A stretch of 64,000 bases of DNA from Owenia fusiformis (Eukaryota; Annelida; Polychaeta; Sabellida; Oweniidae). The notes beneath the pieces were generated by a model, which worked only from the letters and a program-made list of their open reading frames with translations, was not told the DNA's origin and ran no database searches. The position numbers and the translations under genes are program-made. Below, in pieces: positions 1-11,600 of this stretch; positions within the stretch are counted from its first letter, which is position 1, and each line of letters opens with the position of its first letter. Location: the NCBI GenBank assembly GCA_903813345.2, contig CAIIXF020000002.1, forward strand, positions 18,550,813 through 18,614,812. The letters are read 5' to 3'.

Positions 1-48
1 AACATATATACAAACATTTAGGTGAACAATACAAAGTCGGGATGATAT

Positions 49-631
49 TTACAAAATGGCGTTTGTTCGATGTTGGTACATCGCATACAAAGTATTAACA
101 ATAAATATACAGTCATCTTGCTCATCTGGAGCGAAGATAAAGGGCAATACGCCATCCCCATATTTGTCAATAAGGGGTTTTAATAATAATCGACGACTCT
201 AAGTTCAGTACAATCCTTTATAAAATGAATTAATGTTTCACACTCTCCACATAAAGGACACAATCTATTTTCTTTAGCTTCTGCATACCTCCCAATGGCT
301 TCCCCCACCAGAAGCCGTACCATAAACTTACATTTGAAAATGAGATCAGGCCTAAATTTACATAATTGGTACCATATTATTGGAACTCGATTATTGACGA
401 CATCTCTGTACGTCTTAATCTTAGTATACATCATGCATTTTAGATGCCATCTATTTAACTTGGAAACCGCATTTTTAGAAATTTTCTTCCAATGAAATAT
501 ATTTTAGAGACTTTTTGATGAACCATGGTTTTGGGTAAATGGTTCTTATATATTACAAATTGAGAGCTTTCCAATAGATTTTGTTTTACTTTAATTGTGA
601 CATACAAATTTAAATATGTTGTTATTTGCTC
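49..631 (-). pseudogene. Non-LTR retrotransposon (LINE) polyprotein, C-terminal fragment
   Basis: This is the C-terminal end of a LINE reverse-transcriptase ORF, read on the minus strand. The frame is open from about 631 down to the stop at 180-182 and contains the LINE tail pattern RLLVGEAIGRYAEAK, then CPLCGECETLIHFIKDC. That is the Cys-Cys-His-Cys cluster which follows the RT domain in CR1/Jockey/I-type LINEs. After 182 the homology continues in another frame as DKYGDGVLPFIFAPDEQDD and on to a typical short LINE terminus ending at 49-51, so there is a one-base frameshift near the ATT run at 180-190. No RT catalytic motifs remain: the copy is 5'-truncated and dead. The 3' UTR, if present, lies outside the window. 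The clade is not resolved. Confidence 0.72.
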
Positions 632-840
632 TTACCTTGACTGTTTGATATTGTTGTGCACGAAACTTGCCGAAATGTGAGGAAATGTTCAAATTTCCAT
701 GTGCTTTGCCGCTTTCTTATTTTCTTTTTTTAAGTGACGTCATCAATAGGTCATGGGTGTTCCACCTGCCACTGAACGAAAATGCTCGGGATTTCCCTTC
801 ACATCCGTGTTTTCCCCGGGAAATCTAATAGGAGCATCGG

Positions 841-960
841 GTTTATTTATTTATTACAGTATTCAATAACAATGCAATATTGATTTCCCAAGGCTCAATC
901 TCACTATAAACATTACCAATATCAATTTTTTGTGTATACCAATAGTATATACAGGGTGTC
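841..960 (-). repeat. Probable LINE 3'-end relic with (AATAAA)n tail
   Basis: On the minus strand this stretch ends in a short AATAAATAAATAAA tail at 843-855. Upstream of the tail is AT-rich 3' UTR-like sequence. The arrangement matches the tails of the other LINE fragments here (41691-41714 plus strand, 19697-19740 minus strand), but no coding sequence is attached, so the call rests on the tail. Confidence 0.35.
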
Positions 961-1647
961 CCAGAACTCATGAGAATTTTTTGAGGGAGATATAAGGCAT
1001 GAATGATTTTCCTTCAAATTAAGTGCACTTGATAAACAAACATTGAGGAATAACTCACATGAATTTCAGGCACATATCTTTTATATTTCCGAATTTATTG
1101 AAATTTGAATTCTACTTAGGTCGTTCAAAAAGTTTTGCAGTTGATGCCCTAACTTCAAGGAAAATAAGACTTTTACAATGAGACTTGGTACACATATGTG
1201 TATACATTTACACATTATATTTTAAATTTGGGACCTCAATTTTGATTGGTTCTTGAGATATGGTTGCTATGGTAACCAGAGTGGTTGGTACCATGTTCAA
1301 CCCGAAATTACGTTTTTTCCAAATAGTTTTCTTGCTTGAATAAACTCTTTGTAAAGTGGCAATTAGCAGGTGTAAGTGTCTTTGGGTGGCTATTTTTCTT
1401 CAAATTCTTCAATATTTCTAATTGTCTCTATGACATCACAATAGACAAGTGACACGATAAGTTCCTTTGTGATGTATACTGTCCCAAACCCAGTTGAAAA
1501 ATTGAGATGGAAAAATGAGGAAATTTTGAATTTTTTTTCCAAAATTTTGAAAATGGCAGATGTTTCCACACCAACCAAATTGATGAAATGGAAGCATAGA
1601 AATCTGATACAGTGCAAGGTTCAAAATAGCAAAACTTTGCAAGAGAC
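961..1647. other. Non-satellite intergenic sequence
   Basis: No gene is recognised. The motif ACAGGGTGTCCCAGAACT at 952-969 resembles the terminal motif of several invertebrate DNA transposons, but no matching inverted end was found nearby. Short reading frames at 1390-1801 overlap on both strands, have no recognisable domain and run into the neighbouring MITE, so they are not called as genes. The stretch 632-840 is likewise featureless. Confidence 0.5.
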
Positions 1648-1650
1648 TAA

Positions 1651-2139
1651 CACCCCAGTCACATTTGTCGCACGGCGGCCGCAAGTCGACCGCAGATCAA
1701 TTAAATCGGTGTATTTCTGCGGCGAGCGTAGAAAAACGACGCTCGCCTTGCGGGCTCTGTACGGCGAATGCAGTTTTTTACAGGCCGCAGGGAAGGCGTA
1801 GAAATTATAACTCGGAGTTATTATATTTGTTCATTTCTGAGGTCCCCGTAGAAATCAACTGGCTCAACAAGATTGAATCATTATTTGTCAATGTTTCACG
1901 ATCACTTTTCATTTGATATTACATCCTAGCACTATGAATAACATTTATAAATTGTCCCGATGTAAATAAAATGAAAAAGGTATTATTTATCAACAGAAAT
2001 TCGAAATTCACCGTGCGGCTGCCGTGGGAAATGTGACTGCAAAAGTATGAGAGCGCAGAAATTCCACGGCGAGCGTAGAAATGTTACTGGCGCAGAAATG
2101 ATAGACCGCAAGGTCGCCGTAGGAAATGTGACTGGGGTG
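1651..2139. mobile_element. MITE, TWA-target type (CACCCCAGTCACATTT ends), copy 1
   Basis: The two ends are inverted copies: CACCCCAGTCACATTT at 1651 and its complement AAATGTGACTGGGGTG ending at 2139. The flanking triplets are TAA (1648-1650) and TTA (2140-2142). The two longer relatives at 38666-39692 and 59523-60554 have TTA on both sides, so the target preference is probably TWA, as in PIF/Harbinger elements. The interior repeats GGCGAGCGTAGAAA-type GC-rich motifs and has no coding capacity. The superfamily assignment is tentative. Confidence 0.68.
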
Positions 2140-2149
2140 TTATGAACTG

Positions 2150-2308
2150 GTTCAGGGAGCATTTGGAAATGATGCCAAAACGTATCCAGAAATTAGATAT
2201 CTCACGAATAGAATGACCATACAACAAGTCTTTGGAAGCACAAATGCAAAAATCTTATCCCTACACGTTGGTCAAATAAGCAAACATAATGCTCCTACCA
2301 GCGTGACC
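2150..2308 (+). repeat. 186-bp satellite family, leftmost remnant
   Basis: A single diverged monomer carries the family signatures TCACGAATAGAATGACC and CAACAAGTCTTTGG, followed by the start of the CCAGCGTGACGT segment. It is cut at 2308 by the element at 2309-4384, and the interrupted monomer resumes at 4385 (GTGACCTAAGACCGGTC). Confidence 0.75.
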
Positions 2309-4384
2309 AATACCTGCCAACCTAAGACCAACATTTTGCGGTAGATTTTTTTTAAATTGCTGTATTTTTGCGGTAGATTTTTTCAAAATACGGTAGTTTT
2401 TGCGATATTTTTCAACAAAATTGCGGTAGTTTTTGCGGTAGATTTTAGAAAAAACGGTAGTTTTTGCGGTAGATATTTTAAAAAACTGCAGTTTTTGCGG
2501 TAGATTAAAAAAATACGGTAGTTTTTGCGGTAGATTTAAAAAAAATACTGTAGTTTCAGAGGTTTGGGGTAGATTTTTGAAAAAAGTGTAATTTTGCGGT
2601 AGAAATTTGAAAAAAGCGGTAGTTTTGCGGAAGATTTAGAAAAATACGGTAGTTTTACGGTAGATTTAAAAAAATGCGGTAGTTTTTACGGTAGTTTTTT
2701 GAAAAACCGGTAGTTTTGCGAAAGATTCTGAAAAAATGCGGTAGTTTTACGGTAGATTTTTAAAAAATGCGGTAGTTTTTACGGTAGTTTTTTGAAAAAA
2801 CCGGTAGTTTTGCGGAAAATTTTGAAAAAAATGCGGTAGTTTTACGGTAGATTTTGAAAATTGCGGTAGTTTTTACGGTAATTTTTTGAAAAACGGTACT
2901 TTTGCGGAAGATTTTGAAAAAATGCGGTAGTTTTGCGGTAGATTTTGAAAAATGCGGTAGTTTTTACGGTAATTTTTTGAAAAACTGGTACTTTTGCGGA
3001 AGATTTGCCAAAATGCGGTATTTTTCGGTAGATTTTGAAAAAATGCGGTAGTTAAACCTTTATACAATGTGGTTTTCTATATCAATACAATGTTTACCTG
3101 GGAATTATACGAAACTATTATTTTCAAGAAAAAATAGATATACTATTTTCAAGAATAAATAGAGACTAAACACGTTTTATTCTTCATTTACCATGCCTAC
3201 AATGGACTGACAGCAACTTTGGATTTTAATGTTTCAGCAAAATGTATATATACAACTCTTTTACAACTCTTTTACAATAAATCTAGATTGATTCAAAATA
3301 CGAACACAATATTCATATCTCCACTTTTATTCACCTTCTAACCAGTTTTTTTAGATATCAGGATGTTTGGAAATACCATGAATGAAACATTTACTGAAAT
3401 ACAAAATATAGATTTTACACGTTTTTACTCACCATCTAAGATGATCTATCACTTTAACGAATTGAAATGACAGACATAATGTTTATATAACATTGGAATC
3501 ATATGGTAAATTGTCTTTCAAAAATAATCTGTTATGAACATTTGCTGAAACCTTTCCCCTGAGACATCGTTCAGATTCGGATATCACAATACTTTTATAA
3601 TAAACCAGAACTCGATGCTTTATTTTTTAATTATGTTTCTGATAATGTGTTCTGATAAAAAATACAACATTTTATCGTACTGTAAACAAATTGATTAAGC
3701 TATGTATAATGTACATGTGGCGTTCATTACTGATCATACTGTAACAAATCAAACTACGCATATTTCATACGCTAAATCTGCATACGCATTTCCACTCATT
3801 TATTTAGATGAAGCGCAACTAAAATCATATTTTTGTTGCATTCGGAATAAAGATCTGTGTACAAAAGGGTTTGGTTAACTACAAAAATCATGGCAGAAAG
3901 AATTCTTTCTAGCTAGTGGTAGTTGGTGTTTGGACTGATTACACGCAAGCTTACTTAGATAAATGCGCAATAACCTGATAACCACAGACCTGCCGATACC
4001 TATTTATATTCGGGTTGTTGAAGGAATATTACAGGGACAGTACAGGGAGACTTCAATTTTCAGCATTTTTCCAACAATAACGGGAAATTTTACGGTAGTT
4101 TGAACAAAAATAATGTTGATTTTAGCAGAAATACGGTAGATTTTCGAAAATTTACGGTAGATTTTCAAAAATTTACGGTAGATTTTACGGCCGTTCTCAT
4201 GGAATAAACGAGTTTTTTAAAAAGAAAATTTACGGTAGATTACGAAAAAAATACGGTAGATTTTTTTACGGGCGTTTTTACGGGAAAAAAATTGTATTTT
4301 TTTACGGTAGTTTGTCATTTTTTTACGGAAAAACGAAAAATTTACGGTAGATTCCCGTAAAAATACGGTAGGTTGGCAGGTATG
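2309..4384. mobile_element. Non-autonomous DNA transposon with minisatellite arms
   Basis: The ends are inverted: ATACCTGCCAACCTA at 2310-2324 and its complement TAGGTTGGCAGGTAT ending at 4383. The satellite hexamer GTGACC is present on both sides (2303-2308 and 4385-4390), which supports insertion with a target duplication of about 6-8 bp. Both arms consist of ACGGTAG-type short repeats. The middle (about 3060-4050) is AT-rich and has no reading frame of note. No transposase is present. A hAT-like origin would fit the duplication length but is not demonstrated. Confidence 0.65.
2330..3055. repeat. ACGGTAGTTTT / GCGGTAGATTTT minisatellite, left arm
   Basis: Imperfect tandem units of about 20-35 bp alternate GCGGTAGTTTT and (A/G)CGGTAGATTTTGAAAAA. 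A second block of the same units occupies about 4085-4380 in the right arm of the same element, mostly as TTTACGGTAGATTTTCG. The minus-strand reading frame through 2873-3067 is an artefact of this repeat. Confidence 0.85.
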
Positions 4385-4390
4385 GTGACC

Positions 4391-7300
4391 TAAGACCGGT
4401 CAGAAAATTGACATTTCCTCTAGAGCGCAATGTAAATCGAAGCTTTATGTCAAATTTGATACGCAATATCTCACGAATTGAATGACAACTCAACAAGTCC
4501 TTGGGGGAACATATACAAAAATATATCCTTAAACGTCTCTTAAATTAACAACCAACAAAATGTTACCAGCGTAACGTTAGACCGGTCAGAAAATTGACAT
4601 TTCGTCTATAGCGCAATGTAAATCAAAAACTTTTTGACAAATGGGATACTCAATATCTCATGAATCGAATGACTAATCAACAAGTCCTTGGTAGAACAAA
4701 TGTAAAACGGTATCCGCCAAAAGCTCCTGAATTAGCAAATAGTTTGGTGCCACCAACGTTACGTTCTACTGGTCCGAAAATTGACATTTCGTCTAGATCT
4801 CAAACTGTATCAGCGATAAAAGAAAAATTAGATATAAAATATTTCACGACCAGAAACAGCAGTCATTAAATCCTTCGTAGTGTAAACGTAGAAACATATA
4901 CTGAAACGTCCAACAAATTAGCAAAGGACAAGGTAGTACCAGCGTGACGTACGACTGGTCAGAAAATTGACATTTCGTCTAGAGCGAAATGTAAATCAGA
5001 GCTTTATGACAAATTAGATACTCGATATCTCACGAATAAAATGACCAGAAACAGCAGTCATTAAATCCTTCGTAGTGTAAACGTAGAAACATATACTGAA
5101 ACGTCCAACAAATTAGCAAAGGACAAGGTAGTACCAGCGTGACGTACGACTGGTCAGAAAATTGACATTTCCTCTAGAGTGCAATGTAAATCTAAGCTTT
5201 ATGTCAACTTTGATACGCAATATCTCACGAAAAGAATGACAACTCAACAATTCCATGGTAGAAAATATAAAAAATATATTCTTAAACGTCTCTTAAATTA
5301 ACAACCAACAAAATGTTACTAGCGTAATGTAAATCAAAAACTATTAGACAAATGGGATACTCAATATCTCATGAACAGAATGGCCACTCAACAAGTCCTT
5401 AGTAGAGCAAATGCAAAAATGTATATTTTAACATCTCTCAAACTAACAACCCACATGCTGCTACCAGCGTGACGTAAGACTGGTCCGAAAATTGACATTT
5501 CGTCTAGAGCGCATTGTAAATCAAAGCTTTATGACTAATAAAATACTCAATATCTCACGAATAGAATGACAACTCAATAAGTCCTTGGTAGAGCAAATGC
5601 AAAAATACATACCGTTTAACGTCTCTCAAATTAACAACCCACTTGCTGCTACCAGCGTGACGTTAGACTGTTCCAAAAATTGACATTTCGTCTAGAGCGC
5701 AATGTAAATCAGAGCTTAACGATAAATTAGATATTCCATATCTCTCGAATAGAATGACTAATCAACAAGTCCTTGGAAGAGCAAATGTAAAAACGTGTCC
5801 TAAAAATCTCCTTAATTAGCAAATAGCATGCTGCCACCAACGTTACGTACGACTGGTCCGAAAATTGACATTTCTTCTAGATCGCAAACTGTATCAGCGA
5901 TTTAAGACAAATAAGATATAAAATACTTCATGACCAGAAACACCTGTCATTAAATCCTTCGTAGGGAAAACGTAGAAACATATACTGAAACGTCTCTTAA
6001 ATCAGCAAATGATAAGGTAGTACCAGCGTGACGTACGACTGGTCAGAAAATTGACATTTCGTCTAGAGCGAAATGTAAATCAAAAACTTTATGACCTATG
6101 AGATACTCAATATCTCACGAATAGAATGACCATACAACAAGTCTTTGGAAGAGCAACGTTGTTCAAATAAGCAAACATCATGCTCCTACCATCGTGACGT
6201 AAGTCCGGTCCGAAAATTGACATTTCGTCTAGAGCGCAATGTAAATCAAAAACTTTATGACTTATGAGATACTCAATATCTCACGAATAGAATGACTACT
6301 CAACAAGTCCTTGGTACAACATATACAAAAATATATCCTTTAATATCTCTTAAATTAACAACCAACATACTGTTGCCAGCGTCACGTTAAACCGGTCCGA
6401 AAATTGACATTCCGTCAAGAGTGCAATGTAAATCAGAGCTTCACGACAAATTAGATATTCTATATTTCTCGAATAGAATGACTAGTCAACAAGTCTTTGG
6501 TAGAGCATATAAAAATGTATCCTTAAAAATTTCACTCATTAGCAAATAACATGCTGCCACCAGCGTCACGTACGACTGGTCCGAAAATTTACATTTCTTC
6601 AAGAGCGCAAACTGCATCAGAGATTTAAAGACAAATTAGATATAAAATATATCACGAAAAGGAATATCAGACATTAAATCGATTGACGAGCATACTTCAA
6701 AATAAATACTTAAACGTCGCACAAAATAGCAAAGGACTGGCTAGTAGCAGTGTGACGTATGACTAGTCCGAAAATTGACATTTCTTTCAGAGCGCAAACT
6801 GCATCAGCGATTTAAGACAAATTAGATATAAAATATTTTACGAAAGGAATCATAAGTCATTCAATCGTTCGTAGAGTTAACGTAGAAACATATTGTGAAA
6901 CGTCTCTCAAATCATCAAAGGACTAGCTAGTACCAGAGTAAAGTACGACTAGTCAGAAAATTTACATTTCGTCTAGAGCGCATTGTAAATCAAAGCTTTA
7001 TGACTAATAAAATACTCAATATTTCACGAATAAAATGACAACTCAACAAATCCTTGGTAGAGCATATACAAAAATATATACTTTAACGTCTCTCAAACTA
7101 ACAACCCTAATTCTGCTACTAGCATGCATGACGTAAACTGGTCCGAAAATTGACATTTCGTCTAGAGCGCAGTGTTAATCAGAGCTTTAAGACAGATACT
7201 CCATCTCGAATAGAATGACTAATCAACAAGTCCCTGGTAGAGCAAATGTAAAAATATATCCTAAGACGTTGCTTAAATAAGCAAACATCATACTCCTACC

Positions 7301-7859
7301 AGCGTAACGTAAGACCGATCTGAAAATTGACATTTCGTCTAGAGCATAATATAAATCAGAGCTTCGCAACAAATCCTACAAATTAGATACTCTATATCTC
7401 ACGAATAGAAAGACAATTCGACAAGTTCCTGGTAGGACAAATTTAAAAATATATCCTTAAACATCTCACTAATTAGCAATTACCCTGCTTCCACCAGCGT
7501 TACGTACAACCGGTCCGAACATTGACATTTCTTCTAGAGAGCAATGTAAATCAAAGCTTTGTGACAAATAAAATACTCAATATCTCACGAATAGAATGAT
7601 CACTCAACAAGTCCTTGGTAGAGCAAATGCAAAAAAATATATATACTTGAACGTCTCTCAAACTAACAACCCACATGCTGCTACCAGCGTGACGCTAGAC
7701 TGGTCCGAAAATTGACATTTCGTCTAGAGCGCAATGAAAATCAGAACTTTACGACAAATTAAATATTCCATATCTCTAGAATAGAATGACTAATCAACAA
7801 GCTCCTTGGTAGAACTAATATAAAAAGTTATCCTTAAAGATCTCACTAGTTAGCAAATA
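4391..7859 (+). repeat. 186-bp satellite array, diverged monomeric domain
   Basis: About 18-19 imperfect monomers lie head to tail. Anchor spacing (GAATGAC, for example at 5564 and 5752) is about 186-188 bp. Each monomer has CACGAATAGAATGAC, CAACAAGTCCTTGGTAGAGC, CCAGCGT(G/T)ACGT, ACTGGTCCGAAAATTGACAT and TCTAGAGCGCAATGTAAATC segments. Two main types alternate irregularly, CAACAAGTCC and CAGTCATTAAATCC, with local duplications such as about 4848-5150. Divergence between monomers is much higher than in the array after 32.5 kb. No gene is present: the frame at 4660-4869 is satellite read-through. Confidence 0.93.
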
Positions 7860-8329
7860 GAGAGGTTTCGCAAAACGAATTAGCTAAAACGTATCCGCAT
7901 CCGTATCTCGTTACGTTTACGGATACGTATTTCGATAATTTTCGTTTCGCAGTTCGTTTTTTGAAGTACGTAATTATAAACGCATCGCAATCCGTGTTTA
8001 ATAGTAGTGAAAACTAGGGTCAAATGAAAGGCTTCATCTGCACTAAGATTTCAAAACACCATTGGAAGTGTCAGCTTTCAGAATCACAACTCCAAAAGTA
8101 TTTTTGGTGAGTGCAAAAATACATATTAACCCTTTTATCCCTAAGGTGTCATTTCTTAATTTCGTGACATCAATTTCAAAATGAAGAATATCCTTTAGGC
8201 CAGAAAAGATTATTTCTAGGTTTACAATAACCAATTCAGTGTCAAATTATACTTTTGGGAATATTTAAGGGTTTGAAAACAGATAAGCTGAATAGTGGTC
8301 AGTGACGTGCAGTGACTGCATTATGCCCA

Positions 8330-8430
8330 CTTTAAGGCCCACTTTTTGGGGCCTTTTTGGCTCATAATATTTTTTGGGCCCAATTTTTTTTCTTGGCCCA
8401 CCCAATATATATATTGGTGGGCCCAGAATA
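8330..8430. repeat. GGCCCA-rich palindrome
   Basis: Several GGCCCAC/GTGGGCC segments end in a near-perfect hairpin at about 8394-8424 (TTGGCCCACCC, AT-alternating loop, GGTGGGCCC). It stands just before the A/C-rich tract and may be the terminus of an unrecognised element. Confidence 0.55.
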
Positions 8431-8469
8431 TCTCACCTTCATAATACTCTACATCCCCTTTGGGGTCTT

Positions 8470-9500
8470 CACAGAATCAACTGATAAACCAACAACATAA
8501 TACCCTAAACCGGCCATTTGTTTCTTAACCCAATAAACACCACAACCTGATCGGACACAGCCCACAACTCGACATATATAACCTATTATACCCAAACACA
8601 ACCTAGATCACCAATCATGCAACAGTACAATAGAACATAACCCAAAATACACAGAACGCAATAGAGCATAACCCAGCACCAAAGCCAGCATAGCGCAACC
8701 TGACTTACAACCACCAAAACACAACCAACTGTCAGATTAACACAATATGTCACAACCCAATAAAAAGACAACAAAGACAAACACAACCAATTGTTGAATT
8801 AACTCAACACAATTGTGCACAATCCAACACTAAACAATAAAAAAAACAATCAGGCACAACCAATAAAACACAACTAAACTAACAACCATGAAAACACTTC
8901 GAACTGTGAAATTATCACCACACAATTTGGCACAACCAAATGGTGAACAAAGAAAAGCAAACATAGCCCATTGTTCAAGTAACACAACACAATTTTTCAA
9001 AACCCAAAGCCAAACAATCAAAACTAAATCAAGCACAGGCAAAAAAAACATTAAAATTGTAATACCAAGATACACAACTGACTTAACCCAATTGGAGACA
9101 ACGCAAATCACACAACACAATGAGACACAACCAGCTAGCCAACCAACATAACATATTCACAAGAGAAAACAACCCATCATAAGATTAACATAACACAATA
9201 TGACACAACCTGATACTAAATCATCAGACTAACAACCATCTAAAGAAAACCGAGTCTCAAACGTACACAACACAATTCGGCAAAACCTATACCTACTTAA
9301 CACTAGCCCACCATTACACAACCAGGCTTAACCAAAAACTCAATCGATTTACTTAACCCATCAAAACACAATCAGGCACAACCAATAAACCACAACGAAA
9401 CGTTGATACTGATTTACTCAACTAAGTTATTTCAACTGGAGACAATCGCACGAAACAATCGGGGACAACCCGATATCTACTGAATATGTACTTGAATTAC
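8470..9500. repeat. A/C-rich low-complexity tract (ACACAACC-type)
   Basis: About 1 kb is made of degenerate CACAAC, AACACAA and ACCCAA motifs with very few G on the plus strand. Reading frames across it (for example 8586-9151 on both strands) have low-complexity composition rich in Thr, Gln and Asn, or in Val, Leu and Cys on the opposite strand, and are not genes. Confidence 0.8.
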
Positions 9501-9716
9501 AACCTAGGATCAAAGAAATATACTCTACCTGTTACATAATCACTGACGGTGGTTCGGGGAAGCTTGGACACTAAGCTTTAGGACACTAGTCTTCCTGGAC
9601 CCCCAAACGAGGTCGCTTACTATTTGACATACAGTAGATCGCATGACTTGATGCGTGTTCAAGTCATACCACCGGAAGAAGCTACCTGGCTAGAATTTTT
9701 TTCAAAATCATTCATA

Positions 9717-10620
9717 CACGTCGCACGAAACTGGGGACAATTAGCGTAACATTATGGCGTCAAAAAAACAAAACAAAACAATGAGCAGTATAGGGCGCAA
9801 ACAGCCTTACAACGTCAAAAACGACAAGCGTCACATTTTTTACAAGTTTAGTCAACCTAAAAATAAAATACTTTATCCTTATCTTATCATTACAAAATTT
9901 ACAGGGTAGCAAGATCTCGAGGACAATATTTCTAAAATGTTTTTGAATTTTGAAAAACGGTCAAGAAATCCACTTGGGGCGTTAGTAAAAATTGATATGT
10001 ATGGAATTTGTGGTAAAAAATCGATGCGTCACATTTTTTCAAGTCTCGAAAACCAGCTCTTATTTTGATATTATTTGCAAAATAAACAAACCGGTTATTG
10101 TTTTGTAAATTTCGCCATGACAATATTGTGCAGTTAAATTTTCTTTCAAATCAGACCTAAATTAGATGGTTAAATTAAGGTAAACTTATTGCTCGTCCCA
10201 TTCGCCTTCAAAACCTTACACAATTTTGAAAATTTTAAAAGCGTTCGTATAAGATAATTTGAAATGTAGCCGTTCAGCAATTGTGACGTCATAAATGCAA
10301 ATGTTCCATTGAATAAATTGTGAAATTTAAGTGGGATTTTGATCATTATTTCAAAAGTTATCTCAATTTCAACGAGCCCTGTAAGCGTAAAGTGTTACGT
10401 TTTACAGCGTATTTGACGATGTCTGAGTATATTTACTTTTAAAAATGTGTTGGATCCCATCAAAATTTTGAAGGAAAAATAATTTCATTGAAATGCGAAT
10501 AAAAAATACTTCAAAATGATATGTAAAACACATAGTTGGGTTTTTAAATAAGGCAGAGATTAACGTTCAAAGCTGAGATAAGCCCGCATTTCCCGAATTG
10601 TCCCCAGGTCCGTGCACGTC
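9717..10620. mobile_element. Nested MITE-like element, CTGGGGACAATT inverted ends
   Basis: The left end (ACGTCGCACGAAACTGGGGACAATT region, 9718-9742) is matched in inverted orientation at 10595-10620 (AATTGTCCCCAGGTCCGTGCACGT). The arms are about 25 bp with a few mismatches. The interior of about 850 bp is AT-rich and has no credible reading frame. Its target duplication is not clear. Confidence 0.5.
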
Positions 10621-11580
10621 ATATCAGTATTTCATTATACTGAACACTTTTCGGAAGTTTTAAGCCAAAAAGCCTCTTGCCACAAGCTGGATACGGGCAA
10701 GAGTGATGCGGGGCGCCATCTTTAGACCCAATATCACATTAATTGTCGAGGTCAGGACCAAGCTACTATACTCAAACTAAGCCCAAGACCCTGCTCTATA
10801 TGAATTCGGAGTGTGACTTAAGCCACAAAATATATATTCAGGTGGCCTAGCTGCTAACCATTGGTTTGATATCCCTAAGAAATTGACTACGGCATAAATA
10901 TTGACCCCAGAAACGATAGACCTTACATCTGCCTATTAGCAAATGTGACAAAAGCTTTATTTGTAAAAATTGCAGGCCCCTCACTTATAATCAAAATCGG
11001 CAGATAAGGCTATTACTTCATCAAAATTAGCACGATATACACATGATAACATATGTGGGTTACTAAAATTATACATTTAGGGAAAAATTTATCACGATTT
11101 GAAGGACAAAATAGATACGGAGACAACTACGCACAGAAAGTGTTAGTTTACGTACTTTCGGTATTGCTGTTGGTATCACAAACGTATTGAGTACACTTTT
11201 ACTCCATCGATGCGTTACGGATTTTGATACGGGTAGCTAAAACGTTATGCGAAACATGTACACTGTAATTATTGCAATACCATTCCATACAGTGTAAAAT
11301 GAATTGAACATACCATTTGAAAAACTCGATTTATTTCAAACAATAAACAAATTCATTCACCAAATTTTAGTCAAATTATACACAGCACACTGTGCTTGTT
11401 CATATAGTGATACCTTTAGAACTAAAAACAATATAATCGAAGGATAAAATCGGATACGTAAATGACCAACGTACAAAAGCCTCATTTTTCGTGTTTCCCG
11501 TATCATTTCACGTATAAATTGAACTGACTACGCATAAATCTGGTAAATACGTTACGGATACGGATCCGTGGAGCTAAAAA
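10621..11580. other. Right interior of the 7860-11600 element, no gene seen
   Basis: This is AT-rich sequence without a supported gene. It contains a terminus-like repeat at 11212-11260 that resembles the right end of the host element. Confidence 0.5.
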
Positions 11581-11600
11581 ACGTTTTGCGAAACCTCTCT

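Larger units (their letters stand above)
7860..11600. mobile_element. 3.7-kb composite insertion bounded by AGAGGTTTCGCAAAACG inverted ends
   Basis: AGAGGTTTCGCAAAACG at 7861-7877 and its complement CGTTTTGCGAAACCTCT ending near 11599 interrupt one satellite monomer (left flank ...TAGCAAATA, right flank ...TAACTTGCTGCC; a TA target duplication is possible). The inverted similarity extends imperfectly for 60 bp or more, including TAGCT and (C)GTATCCG(C/T)ATCCG. An internal terminus-like stretch at about 11212-11260 repeats the GTTACGGAT...GCTAAAACG...GCGAAAC pattern. No transposase is visible. The interior holds a GGGCCC hairpin, an A/C-rich tract and a nested MITE, each listed separately. Confidence 0.6.

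Noticed and set aside
952-969. ACAGGGTGTCCCAGAACT as a transposon end
   Set aside because: The motif is suggestive but no inverted partner or target duplication was found, so no element is called.
8586-9151. Membrane-protein-like minus-strand frames and a Thr/Gln-rich plus-strand frame
   Set aside because: Both are consequences of the A/C-rich low-complexity tract. The hydrophobic composition is just its complement.
9540-9700. tRNA-like or SINE-like stretch (GGTGGTTCGGGGAAGC... with short stems)
   Set aside because: I could not form a cloverleaf or find A and B boxes at proper spacing, and no tail or target duplication is visible.
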